From Diprion similis (taxonomy: Eukaryota > Arthropoda > Insecta > Hymenoptera > Diprionidae), in the NCBI RefSeq assembly GCF_021155765.1, contig NC_060116.1, positions 14,835,084-14,899,083 on the forward strand: 64,000 nt of DNA, read 5' to 3'. Every line of letters begins with the position of its first letter. The first letter of the stretch is position 1. Below, piece after piece: positions 1 through 13,100 of the stretch. The position numbers were made by a program, and so were the translations under genes. The notes below the pieces were generated by a model. That model made no database searches. It saw only the letters and a program-made list of their open reading frames with translations, and had not been told where the DNA came from.

Positions 1-524
1 ACAACTGCTCTCTAGAGCATGTGGATACGCTTTGCGTACTTTGTCGCGATGGTAAATGTAACCAGTCTCACGGTGCGCGCATGGTATAGGCATCCGTGAC
101 AACAAATGAGTAATTACATCACAGCTCGTAATCTGAGATTAAACATTGCCCAATGATCGAGATAACCTCGACGAGTCATGTTCATAAAGTTGCAGGTTCA
201 GTGTTTGGTTCTAATTAGGCGAACTCGGTACCCAGAGAAAAATCAGCAGCTCTCATCGTCTTATCACTTGACGGATTGAATAGACCGAACGAGATTTTTT
301 GGAACCGGTTGCAGAAACACCCAGTATTATAATCTAATCGCAAGTGAGCGGTAATTATGACCCGATCACGTACCGTTGATCACAGCTTAAATGTACGCGT
401 GATAATACATTGTTGGTAAAAACTGAACGTCAATATTGCGAATCTAATCTCATTGTCAGATAGTCGGTGGTACACCTTCGCTAACCGGGACTGGGTATTC
501 CCTGACTCTTATCGCGAGACTCCA

Positions 525-1226
525 TCAAATCTGAATATTTCCACTCCTCCACCGTTTATCGCAGGTTAAACAATATTCTGTTTGCGGTGGTGCAACGCGG
601 CTGATAAGCACTAAGTCGAGGAAAAAATAAAAGAGTTCATCGCAGGTGCTGTCGTTCTCCTTCAGGCCGTTGTTATGAGCAGTGCTCGACTCCTCGCACA
701 AAGCAGAATGCTGACCGTGTATAATGGTGACGCTGCAATCCCCCGAAGGAACTGTATTTCGAGACCGGAGCCTCAACTCCTCTCGAATGTCAATAACGCT
801 GCTTGCTTCACAGGAAGCAAAGTCTCGTTCGTAATCTTCGATAACCTGCCTGCATTCGCCACGAGCTGTGTCGGCGATAAGATCCATTGCGGTATCAATC
901 AGCTATCGGTACTGCTGATGAATGGTCATCACCGATGCACTGCAGTTGGTGGTTCTAGCGATCCCCCAAAAATTTCGGTAATTGAATCTAGGTATGTCGA
1001 ACCTAAGTTCATGTTGTTGTATGCTGAAATCCATCCATATTGTTTGTCAAATTTAGGTGCAGTAGTGCTTGGTGTTAATTTGTCCTCATCCACTCGAAGA
1101 ATTGATAGTGTTGAAAATTTGTTTAACCTCGCTTTCCACCTTTCCAGTGCGTCGCGCACTCTGAGATCTGATTTTACAACAAATTGGTTGTGCCCCAGGC
1201 ACTTACCGTGCTTCTTTCACCACCAT
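525..1226 (-). CDS. Possible spliced minus-strand gene, unrecognised
   Basis: On the minus strand an ATG at 1226 begins exon 1226-1207, ended by a consensus donor GTAAGT. Exon 1160-933 (acceptor tctcag, donor GTGATG) and exon 849-525 (acceptor aatgcag) stay in frame, giving about 190 residues. The product is polar and cysteine-poor, with blocks such as DALERWKARLNKF and QVIEDYERDFASC, and resembles no family I know. Against it: the first intron would be only 46 nt, codon usage is AT-biased unlike genes A and B, and a 230-codon open frame exists on the + strand at 675-1367. A chance structure cannot be excluded. Confidence 0.2.
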
Positions 1227-1514
1227 AAAATCCTTCGCTCAACACCTCTCGTCGATTCCATCACAGCCAGCAGGGACCCCACAAGTGCATTCGCACAATC
1301 AGTGCCAGTTGACAGACACACATCGTCTGACCAAAGAAAGTCGCGTAGAAAGTGCACAATGCTGTGAGGCGGAATGAAAATTAAGGATCGAGTCGAAGAT
1401 CAGAGGTCTGACTGTAAATTATGACAGAAAAGTTTTAAAACGGTGAGGTTCTAGTGCGCAGAAGACGACGAGTCACCTCCGTCGATTCGTTCCCATGCCT
1501 ACGAATATCATACC

Positions 1515-1548
1515 TGCTGGCTTCTAGCCTTGATGATAGAAGCCAGCA
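1515..1548. repeat. Perfect 12-bp inverted repeat with 10-nt loop
   Basis: TGCTGGCTTCTA (1515-1526) is mirrored by TAGAAGCCAGCA (1537-1548) around GCCTTGATGA. The stem is stable and GC-balanced. It is shorter than a usual microRNA precursor, since pairing stops just outside the arms. Confidence 0.6.
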
Positions 1549-4500
1549 TATGGATGAATTCACGTCGTTTGTCGACCACCGAAGCATGCGACTACGGGTC
1601 CAGCCAACCAGGTGTCAGGATATGTCAGAAATGACGTCATTCCCACGGCGGCAAACACGTGTAGCCACCTAGTCTAGCCGGCTCGCCAAGTCCCGGGGCT
1701 ATCCTGACAGTTCTTTGCTCGCGAAAACCGCTGATCACTCGGTGAGTCACCGGGCAACAGCAGCAGGAGCAACAGGCTCGATGGCAACTCTCGAAAGAAA
1801 CTACCACAGGTCGAAAATTTATTATTTATCTAATCGTGAGCGTCGTTAACACGTTTTATATGTTACCTATCGAAATTTATTCGACCGAGCATCTGTGCCG
1901 TTCAGATCAGTAATTGAAGCGTTGCTTTGCAGGGTTGGACGGAATTTGCAAAAGTGGTAATAAAAACCACGCCGTGTCATATTATGGTCGTTACGTTGGG
2001 ACCATTAACGGGTCCCACAGATTAGAGAAAGCTGCTGTAGTGCCGTACACGAGGTGTTCACGATGCACAGAAGCGATCGAAACTCCTCTGCATGGGAATT
2101 GCGCTGTCTTTGTAACTGTCTTTGTCCTTCCGGCTATTCTCCGCGTTTGTCGGAGCCAATCTTTCATCGGTACAAGAGCCTCTTTATACTGTATACATCC
2201 ACTTTTGCTATTGAACTTTTTTGTCACCGATGCCTTCGAGGCAGAGTGAACAGCTGAAACGTGCCGGACTAGATTGCTAATTATGAACAGGTATACGAGC
2301 TGCGCGTGGAGCTTGCGCAAGACCTTCTCCTTCGGCATGCCTGTAATACCGTAGCTGATCCAAGTCTTTCCATTAGCTAGCGTAGTGGGTACCGATTGAT
2401 AAATTCTATCAATGATTCATGAGTAGAAAACGTGCTCCCATTCATTTGCTCGTTAGGGTTAAGCGAGTGGAGGAGGAAGAGGAGGAGACTCGAAGGGCGG
2501 GAACCTCGGTGGTAGACAGGATCGACTAACGGTTAACAAAAAGCTCATCCTCTTGGTGCAGTTTCCGGATCCTCGGTAGACGGCAATTTTCCTCAACAAT
2601 TACCGATCAGTCACTTCAATCACGACTCCATTTTCACTCTCGCCGAGTGAATTGAGGCTCGATAATGAATTCGGAGTGCGAAAATTGCTCGAAGTAAGAT
2701 TGCGAGACAACAATGAACACCGAGAGGATAAGAGAGCAACAAAGTGTGGGCGTTCGAAGATGTGGGCCAGTCGGGCCAGTCGAGTAAACCCAACGTAAGC
2801 ACCACCACCGGCATTATAGCCACAGCGTCGGACTGACGGTGCAGAATCTGTGACACTCACACGCGTTATACGTTCTCCACTGCAGTTTTTTACGGAATGT
2901 GGAGTCGTCCTTGCTCTTGGTGAATCACGGAGTCTGATAGCCATTGAGTTACGCATTACTCCGTATTCTGTTCGAAATCACCGGTCTTGTTTATGTTGTA
3001 CACAATTATATCCTTTCAGATTCGAACCGATCTCTTCTGACGCACTGAATAAGGAATGAAACTTTCCGCGTCTTCGGCTGCCTGTGTAATGCATTTCGCG
3101 GTGCACTCTCTCCGGTGATTCACATCGTCTATTAACCCACGTGTGTTCAATACCGCTGCAGACACGGTATAAACTCTCGTTTGACCGCTTAAGAGCAACG
3201 CTTAATGTTCCCGCGTGGGTTTCACGTTGTGCAGCCCATGGTATAGACAAAGGTCGTGGTGGACTGAGGACGGATTTCCTTCCGCCCTTTCGTTTTTTCA
3301 TTCCAGTCTCGCAGCTGCGGCTGGAGAACCTCGGTAATTATCACCGTGAGCACCTGCGGATAGGGATTGGCAGAAGCTTAAGTCGCCTGGACCCGCGATA
3401 ACTGCGCGTCATACGGGCTTAAGGAGTCGTCCTGGATACGTGGGCGTTCAGACAGGAGGTGAAGATGGTCTATGGCGAGATATGTGGAACACACCCGGTC
3501 CCACCGTCCGTGGAAGAGGAACTTCGGCTGGCTAACTTGACCGAACGTGGGCCGCGAATTTCCGAACCCTTTCGTCATCGACCCTTTTAGAATCACGTAT
3601 CTCTACCCCGACCAGTCTTATTTACAAAGATCCAGAGTTTGGCCGGGCTGTCTCGATGCGATTTCTAGTCTTCAGCTTTTAGGTACGGGATTTGGATTCG
3701 TCAAGTCACGTACGAAGAAACTTCGGTACACCGAAACGCAAGATTTACATTACTGTATAAGCACATCGTTTGGAAAGTCCTGTGAATAATTAATCGACCA
3801 GGAAAATAGAATTCCATTAACCTCTGAGGATGACAGGACCAGTCAGCGATAATTGACAAAATTGTTTTTCAATATCTTGCGAAAGATCTTCCGCGTCGCG
3901 GTCGTTACGACAAGCACTGGCTTCGGTAATTACGACTGCCAGTGATTAATAGCACAGGAAAAGTTATATTTACGTACAGGAAAAAGATTTTTGTCGAGGC
4001 GCGAAACGTCTTGATTGAAACGCGATGGCGACGCTCCACGCAGCATCAGCTTGCGCGTGATTCATCTCTCGGTACACCCACACACCTGTCATCGGTCTCG
4101 CAGGCACCGGGCCTTGCCCTTTGGGGCAAACGGTCAATTAACACGTCACCGTGCCGGTCATTCACGCTCGCGACGTCATCGATTTCGATAATCGAGTCAC
4201 GGCGATGAAGATCCGCCAACAAAGCCAACAAACGCGAGCCGAGGAGCCAACGTCGAAGTACGAAAGCCTACGCTTGGCGTGGGCGAGGATGAAAGTTGCA
4301 GCGGCAAATGCAGTCGTTCGAAAGAAATGGTTTGCCTACACTGCAATGCACGTGGTGCGCTGGGTCCACTGAATGATCTGCACCTGTTCCCGGCACCCAC
4401 CGGAAGTTCGTCAGACAACAGAAGAGGAGTTGAACCGACCGGGCGAGTCGAGTTGCCCGCGATAAGAAACCTTGCTGAATAATTGCGAACGAATTTGCAA

Positions 4501-5371
4501 TCTGCACAGGCGTCCTGTGGTATCATTCTGAAAATCAGGATTAAGTGGCGGTAGTGTTACCTTGATATCCTTGCAGGATCCTGACGGCAAGAGATCCACC
4601 GCGAGTTTACCCGCCTGCCCAGAATACCACGGACTAACAATAAAAGTAATACACGAATGGACTGCTGCGTGCAATATCCAATATGTTTATTGATTTCCAA
4701 CCGACGTTGGAACGATTTTTATCATACTCGCTCAGAGCGGTTCGTAAATCTCCCCTGCAAACTGGTACGAACCACACCTCAGAAGTTGTAAGTAAATTTC
4801 TCTTACCGGTGAAAACGAACGTGTATAATTTACTTCTCCACCATTCCAGGGTCTTTTGTTATACCCGAGTTGGGTTATTTGATATTCGTGTCGAACTTAC
4901 CGTCAAGAAAAATGGTCGAACCGCTTGTTCAAGTGGCACAATTGTTACACATCACTCTTTAACTTTATGCGAGTGATCAAGTTTCAGGGCAGAAAGAGTG
5001 GATTTGAATTTCAGTCAGTGTTGTTTAATCGAACATTACTAGAACATCGAATAGTTCAAACATCGATTTGCCACTGAATCAAGCGACGTGATTACATGTG
5101 GTGACATTTCACTAGCTCTGGTGGCAATATATTATTACTTACTCTCGATCAGTGACAATTCGCTGATACATGTTGCAGCGTGAGCAGAAGTAAAAAATCG
5201 TTGATGTATGTACCTATAATTCAACGTATGTTTATGCAGAGCTGGCAAGTCAATTTGAAAGTCTTATGGTGAACTGAAAGGGAAACGCCTGGACGCGGTC
5301 GCAGTTCGTTGGACAGGGTTCAGGCCTATTGAATCCATGCGTTCCTTTCCTCGGTGCAAATCTATACACAC

Positions 5372-5388
5372 ATATATATATATATATA
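5372..5388. repeat. (TA)n microsatellite
   Basis: An uninterrupted alternating TA run. No other structure is seen around it. Confidence 0.8.
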
Positions 5389-5913
5389 ACTTCATAGAGG
5401 TGCATACGTGGGAGTGCAGCGGTGGAAGTAGGTATATAATAATAACTATAACTTATGAAGCTGTAATATCTCGTTGGGGATGTAACTAGCCGAGAACTAC
5501 TACCGCGGGGCTTGTAAGAGGCAGAGCTGTTCGTGCTGATAGGAACGGGTAGGTGCCCATTATTCCCGAGCTCGACAATAAATTAATTGATTGATATTAA
5601 ATCAGCGGCACGGAGCGAGTTAGGCTTGGAAATCTGTTATTATCGATAGTCCGCGTCTGGTATCTGGTCGGCGGTGTTACGTCATGTGCACTCGCATGCG
5701 TAATGGGCGTGCGGGTGTGCGCGTGTGAACACGCGTGCAGAGAGTTAACGCTTACTGTATACGTCTGAATGCACGAACCATAAGCTGCGTGGATAGATAT
5801 CTGGACCCCGAGGAGTTCGAGGAGGAGTGGTGAGCGTCTTAATTTATTACCGGCTATTTATCATCTCGTGGGAAGAAGCCATTTTTCCTTTCTTAATTTT
5901 TTTCCTCTTCATC

Positions 5914-5940
5914 CTTCTTCTTCTTCTTCTTCTTCTTCTT
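5914..5940. repeat. (CTT)9 microsatellite
   Basis: Nine CTT units within a wider pyrimidine-rich stretch from about 5880 to 5985. Confidence 0.85.
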
Positions 5941-6400
5941 ATTCATCTTCGTGTTTCTTGTTGATTCTTGTCTTCAATATCTCTTCTTCGCACAGCTGAT
6001 CGCGCGCCGTGTCGATCGCTGTTATTACACCGTATCGATGTATCGACAGCCGGCGTTACACGCACCTGACCAGCGCAACACAAGCTTTGTGATTAACGCC
6101 CGCACGAGTCGAATCGGGTGCAATTAAGTCGCCGTAAATTACGCCTGGAAACGTTTTGTTCACGGTTAGAATAGGTACCTGTGATAATCCCGTGACTCCG
6201 AGGATACAAGAGCGTGTTTATTCTTCAATTAGAAAAATTACCATATCCAGCACTTTACCGAGTAATTATTCATGCGGATAAACAAAGACGTGCAAAAATT
6301 ACTCTACAGATAACTGAGCTCTGTCATCGTGCACGAAATTCTCACGCCTGTTTAACTTTTGGATGGATTAGCTAACAACTCTCTGTACTTTTTATATATG

Positions 6401-6417
6401 TCTCTCTCTCTCTCTCT
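6401..6417. repeat. (TC)n microsatellite
   Basis: An alternating TC run ending in CTACAG, which on the + strand looks like a splice acceptor at 6420. No open frame of note follows it. Confidence 0.7.
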
Positions 6418-9165
6418 ACAGCAACTCGATCCGAGTTGCGAATCTCCTCGGCCAGGGGTGTCGCTCAGCACGCGACACAGCGTAAAACGATGAGTTAGAG
6501 GCAAGGAGATTTGATGCCAAGTATAAAAATGAACGAGCTACAGCGACGGTTGCGGCCGTAGATGGAATCGTTTCGATACAGCCAAGGCAGAGGGCGAGAA
6601 GCTGCGAGCTCCAGAGCGTTCAAAAGCGTCTGACTACAAGATCAATGAATGTCGTTAATGCATGTTAGATGTTAACGGCAATGACGTCCCTCCTGCCAGC
6701 AGGTTAACGAGGTAGGGTGGGCGTCCAGGAGCCGAGACCAACGCTTCACGGAGCCTTTGCTTATCCGGCGTGTCCTCCTCGCGACCGGCCCGAAGCTGTT
6801 AGGTCGTTCAGCGCTTTTACATACCGAAGCTCACCGGGACCCGTAATTTACATATCTCTCTATCAAAGCTGGCTCAACGCTTCGCCCCGCGTCCTTTCTC
6901 GGGCTTGCAGGGGTTCACAGTTCGAGTGGTCCTCAAAAATCGGTCGCAAGGATCGTCTCGAGTGAAAGTGGAGCGAACGGAGCAGAAAACATCTTTGCGA
7001 ATTTCAACTTTTTCAAAGGTTCTGTTTTGAATCGTTGGACGTAACACGATGCAGGTGGTTCCAAGTCGCGGTTAATCGCACCTTGAAGGTTGAGCGCCTC
7101 GGAAATCGGTCCAGCGTTTAATCCGCGACGGTGTTAAATCCTGTCCGCAACTCCGCAGCTTCTTATTAATGAGATCAGCGGTGACTGCACGGGTTGTAAT
7201 AACCTGTAGAAGAATATATCGTTTGAATTCTATAGTCACGAAATGACTGGTGGTAAGTCTTACTCGAAGAGTGCGCACAAGTCGAATCGCGCAACGGTAT
7301 AAAAATTCTTCTACTATGACTCGCGAGTATCTTGAAATTTGTTCCGGCAGGTTTCCAAGCTTCGCGCAATGGGTCGCGTTGCGGTTATCCTGGAGTTTAA
7401 TCCTCGTCGGGACATGTTGCAATGACACTTTGGCATTTCCGCGGCTGGCGCAAACCGAAAGCTGCACCCTCGATCGCATTGGAAGTAAGATTGTCGCGAG
7501 ACTTTGAGTCTGAAGAACCTCTCGTCAGGACTAAAAATAGCCGAACGATAATCAATTCGCTATGCAGTGATAAGAAGCAGCTTTGTGAATCACTGGATTA
7601 TCTCTACCAGATTAAATAAACTCGCCTCTAGGCGCTGGAGGAATTACGTTAAATATATTTGATCAGTGCGATAATTCGGTCGCGTTGTCTCCGTCATAGA
7701 TGATCCCGTGAAAAAGCCAAGAGCCGGTTACCTGCCGAAAGAGAGAAAGAGATAGAAATATACGATACAGGGAGGATCGATGCTCTCTGAACGAATCGCA
7801 GCGGCATCTCTGAGCTCCGCCAAGATCAAAGTCCTATCAAAAACCACGTGGTCATATCAAAATATCAACTCTGAAGTGTTTAGTGTTTGTACATGTAGGA
7901 GAAATTTTATGACCTATATTGCGAGTTGTGATTAACCCACACATCGAATGTCAAGATCAGATAACAGTCACTGTTGGTTGAATGACTCACGCAGAGCAAG
8001 TGCTGCGGGACTAACGTAACATTGAGTGCCTTGCAAAAGTGTAGAAAATCTATGAATAGTAAAAGACCAAAATCGTCTAGTCATTTTCCGAGACCACGCA
8101 AGTGCGTCGGCGCAAGATCATGGATTGTGGGACGATGGATCCGGAGGTTCGAATCGGGTATTCCTGGTACGTCTTACAGGCTTCTACTTGGTAAGCTGGT
8201 CAGGAGTACGGGGATCACCCGAGTAGAAATCATTGATCGGATAAGGATCATTCGACGCACTGCGTTACAATAGAAGAGTTGCGCAACTGGGCTGACGATG
8301 AGTAAAGAAAGCGATCATGGACTACCGCAGGTAGATACTTAACCGTGTCGGCTTATTGTTTGGGTCTGGCATTAGCCATTCCATGTGTGGTTCGGCATTT
8401 CCTAGCACGTCATCGCACGGCGAGGTTCGCGTGTCAGTCATCACGTAGGAGGAGACGAGGGATGCAGGTAATGAATCAGGACCGCGAAGATCTTAGAGCG
8501 GTGGAATTATTTTTCAGCGATGCGTGGAACCGAGCGATTTAGACACGAAAAAAGAGAAAGAATCAACAGAGAGAAAAAAGGAGACTCGAATTCCTCGGTA
8601 GTTATTGGAACCCAGCGACGAAATCACCGATGTTACGGGATAATATCGAGCTCCGGGGGCAGGAAGATCCTCGAGGCAAGGAGTAGCGGTGCGCGGGGGA
8701 AATTCCTCGTGAGGATCCCGCCGGTTTTCAAGCGGTGCAGTTTTTACTTTTAGGACATTCCGTTCGGCGTGCTCACTGCGAAACGTGCACGCGGGGCCCG
8801 GCCACGAGTGGGTAGTCGGTAATTACATAGGGCTGGCAGTTTGGCGAGTTCGCGAAGAGCCTCCCACTTAAACACCCTCCACCCTTCTTCCCTCCGACCC
8901 CCCACCGCCTCATCGCCCCCGTTCCGACTATTAAATATTAATGTGTATTTAAATAAATCGCCAGCGAACAAAGAGGCTCACTCGCGATCATCCTGCGCAG
9001 CTCGCGTCGACTAGCTCTGTGTAGTTTTATACCGCGCGGCGTGACGCTAACGAGGGTTCGCAACTTTTGAAAACTGGCCTGGCACAGCCGGCGGACAGAC
9101 AGACGAATTTCGCGCTAATACGCCCCCCGTTAAATTTGCGAAAAAAAAGAAAAGAAAAAATAACG

Positions 9166-9184
9166 GGAGAGAGAGAGAGAGAGA
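9166..9184. repeat. (GA)n microsatellite
   Basis: Alternating GA run just after a purine-rich stretch of A-runs broken by single G bases. Confidence 0.8.
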
Positions 9185-10062
9185 ATTTTCTCCAGTGGCA
9201 ACGCCGCCGGCGTGAGTGACATGCGCTCCAAGCTAGCGGTGTGATTAAAAGTCGCGGATTACAGACGGATCCTGTCATCTCTGCAGCAGCCGATTTTCAC
9301 TCCTGGCCAACGATGGACCGCGACAGCCTCTCGGAAGCTCGTTTAACAGAGGATAAAAAAACCGGGCCGACCCAGATTCCGGCGAGTTGGTTTGAGCGCC
9401 GAAGGTGGGATATGGGCGAGGGGAGTTTGTACGAATGCGGCATATTACGATAATTGTGAAATGATGAATTTATAATTTGCGCAAATGACGCGGCGGCTCG
9501 ACGAATTGTCGGCATCGGAAATTACACACTACCGAGTCTCGATACGTCCGCGCTCTCCTTCCTCCCCTGCCATCGCCATAATACGCCTGCTGTGCGGGAA
9601 TTTTGTATTCTTTCTTTTGTTCAACCAATTTTCGAAATTACTGTGAGAAAATGGCGAAAAACGCGGTATTATTTGCCTTGTTTAGCGATCCGTGATCCAG
9701 GCTGTATAGGGGTCTGCCTGATGCAATATATACGCTTCTGAGAGCGAAGATGATGATCCTCCTCTCCCCTCCCCGCCACTCCGCTCATCGCGTTACATCT
9801 GCGAAAATTTCCACTCCTACTTTCTTGCCGAAATACGAGTAAAGGTACAATGCTCAGCCGCGAGCTACTGCCGCTCGTTTAATCGTCGGGTATACATATG
9901 TATATAGTGATGTATTCAATGAATTTCAAATAGCAATGAAACAGGTATTAAAACTTTAACGACGTCGATAAACTGGCGCAACAAATTGATCGTAATTAGA
10001 CGATGTGATAATCATCTGAGCTCACTCTTTCTCTTTTTGTCTCTCATTGACTTCACTCTCCT

Positions 10063-10114
10063 GCTCTCTCTCCCTCTCTCTCTCACACACATACATACAT
10101 ATATATATATATAC
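10063..10114. repeat. Compound microsatellite (CT)n-(CA)n-(TACA)n-(TA)n
   Basis: Four adjoining simple repeats merge into one another. The minus-strand open frame reading through them is an artefact of the repeat. Confidence 0.85.
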
Positions 10115-13100
10115 ATCTCGGCAGAATGAGTCAGTCCTCGTCTTGGCAAGGGCCGGGTCCGATCCACACAGAAAGGTCTTCCTACATAATTTTGGGTAGC
10201 TTTCGGCATCTGCATACATGTATAGTCCAATACGCGCTGAAATAAGATGGCCATTCGGCAGATAAGATCACACATGTCAGAGTACAACCGCCTATTTTAC
10301 ACCCAATAAAATGTTTCCGATTTCTTTAACACGAGCGGTTCCCCGCTGACACGCAAAAACCGGCTATCTTTGTTCAATCGAGTTTCGTGGGTTAGCCTTG
10401 CGCCGAGGTGAATGCCTCCATGATTATAATAACCACTTTTCGACGCTACCGATCCGCTCTTTCGCTTTTTTGAAACTGGATATCGATTTCAAGTGGACCC
10501 ACGCACAAGTTCCGTTGTTCGAATTTTATTACTCAATAGCAATATTTTTCGGTAACTCGCTTTCCATGGATGGGTAACTGACGATGCAATGTGTCTGCTC
10601 AAAAATCGATCACAACTCAATTTCATATCGATTAAAAACGTCGGAATTACCCGGAACATGATTTTCCGCTTGTCAATGGCAACGATAATAGTGAAAGCTT
10701 GCAAAATTTCATTGGCACGTAAAATTTCCTGTATTAATTATCGGGAAATAAGTTAGGCGGTCATCGTGAATGGGTTAAAAATATACGAGTGTAAGTAGAC
10801 GTCGATATTTCCATATACGTGGATACTGTGAGAAGCTATATTTGTCGAAGGCCGATACGGACCACAACGCGTGTGCGTGATATCGGGCAAATATTTACAA
10901 CGGCTCAATTTTTTCCCACCTCTTCCTCCGGATGCCGGCAGGACGTCACCGTTAGCGAGACGCCATGTATCGGTGACGTATCGTCTACGATCCGTTACAT
11001 CTTTGCCGATGGTGTGACGAAGTGAGTAAAAATGTTACCCAACGCCCATACCGCGCGGTCCGGTTACGTTTCTGCAATACTATCGCATCATCGTCATCAC
11101 ATGCCCACTTGTTTCTCACGAGGCGTTAATGGCGCTAATAATAGACCATGAAAGAGAGTCGTTAAAGTATGCGTGAAATTAAAAGGTCTCAACGGAAATC
11201 CTGGAAGTGTGAATTGCGGCAGTGACGCGTGACGCAGCTAGCATGAAATCTTCGCCAATTTCCTTCACGGACCACGGTGGAGTGACGCATCTCGTCATTA
11301 GCCAGAGATCGATTTTGGTCCTTGCCATCGCTGTGCGTAAAGTATTATTTCTGTGTTTCGGTCTATTCTACTTTCTCTAGCAACTACGTGGAGGTCAATG
11401 CCATGTCAGTATCGTTATTAATGACGCCCTCGGATCGTGGCCTAATTTTGTCACGGTATTGGTCAGTTTTCTTAGCCACTATTGCATTCGGGGACCCGGT
11501 ACCGATCAATTTATCCGAGCCATTAGTTGACGGGAGGAAACGCGTCCTGACGCGTTACTGATACCGCGAGAATTTCTCGTACATCACTGCCGTAGGACAA
11601 TACCGCTTTGTCCTGCACTTTGTCTTAATGATCTACTATATAGAGAACCCACTTTCTTGGCTGGGTGTAGGCGGACCGTTGAGACCAGCTGAACTACGAC
11701 CGGTTTCATTGTGGATCTCAAAACCGATGCCGGTACAGCTCTTCGTGTAATTGTTTCGGTTCACGAGATCATCCGGATTGTTTTCCCCGAAGTGCCAGGC
11801 CGAAATGGAAGTTGGAAGTCCGATTAGCCAAATTGACCAAAAATATCTAACCTGTCATAATAAAAGTCAGACCACTTTTACTAATATCAGTGATCAGCTG
11901 AGAGCGAAAAAAAATAATAACCACTGAAGTCAGAAACTATAAATTGAGATAAATTAGTTTTCATTGACATTCATGATTGAAACGATCTTTTTTTAATTTC
12001 TGCAGGAATTTCCGCTTCGCATACCGCAATCATATATTATACCTATATTGCAGTTTTCGGAACCAGTTTATAGATCTTTATTGAAAGATGCAGGTTGTAA
12101 GTTATAGCGGTTGATACATCACAAAGATCGATAGATCATAGTTATAAAGCCAGTTGTAGTTTGCGTTTCAACGATTCAAAGCAGAAGTAAAAATATTGAT
12201 CTTATCCCAGGAATATTTGCCTCGAGGTTGGAGGCTTGGCCGGCAACTGAATGAGTCAGCTGTCAGCGGGACTATCGGCGAGTGAACAGGTGTATTCCGT
12301 GGTCAAATTTGCATTCGTTTAGCCCAAAGCAGACTGAATAAGGTGAGAGAGTAAGGCGAAACGCGATGAAAAAGGACGTCTGTAAAACAAGAATGAAAAA
12401 AGAATTACGGTCTTAAAAAGTGAGAAACGCGAGAAACAGGACACCGGCGACACGGAATGACGAAAATTAGAAAAGAGAAACCTGCGGAATCCGGGACCTA
12501 CCTCAAAACATAAATCGACACACAATTGAACGATGAGAAACAACGCGCGCATCGAAAGATATAAAGAAACTAAATTTATGTCGGGTTGTTGGGATGCCGG
12601 TCTCCACTTTTCACCACCATAATTAATAGCATCGACTCGAGTCATCGGGCTGCAAAGTTGCAACGAAATTCTTTACGGTATAATATTTCTGTCAAATAAA
12701 TTTGTGCGGATTCTGTTCAAATTCGGGGAACCGTTTTACTGTGTTCTTCATTTCTAATTTCGTTATTTCGCGTCTGTCTCAATATTCTTTCTAATTTTTC
12801 TGTTACCTCTGATTTTTCCAGATCTTCTGAAACATGAAATGTCGCTGATCGAGTTCGGATGTCAGATGCGGTAAAACGCGTGTCCACGATAACGAGGATG
12901 TGGCAACGAGTGCGGAGCAGCAAGTGCCCGACGAATGCGCGTGGCAAGTTGTGCAAGAACCGGATCTGATCTTGGGGAAACCCTGACCTTATCCTACCAA
13001 GACACCGATGGTAATTACGAGGCCCGCAATTCGTTGAGACCTGCTCTTATCTCGTTTATTACACCACCGCAGATCAAATCTGGAACATAGCCGCACTCGG

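Larger units (their letters stand above)
1..5340. other. No supported gene apart from the weak minus-strand candidate
   Basis: No open frame here shows domain-like sequence with matching splice sites beyond the candidate at 525-1226. A strong 12-bp inverted repeat lies at 1515-1548. The rest appears to be intronic or intergenic. Confidence 0.5.

Noticed and set aside
1270..1345. Minus-strand stretch CECTCGVPAGCDG resembling an EGF-like repeat
   Set aside because: The frame is closed on both sides within about 20 codons and no splice sites bound it.
8140..8170. tRNA-like T-loop GGTTCGAATC
   Set aside because: The flanking bases do not pair into a T-stem and no acceptor, D or anticodon arms fit upstream.
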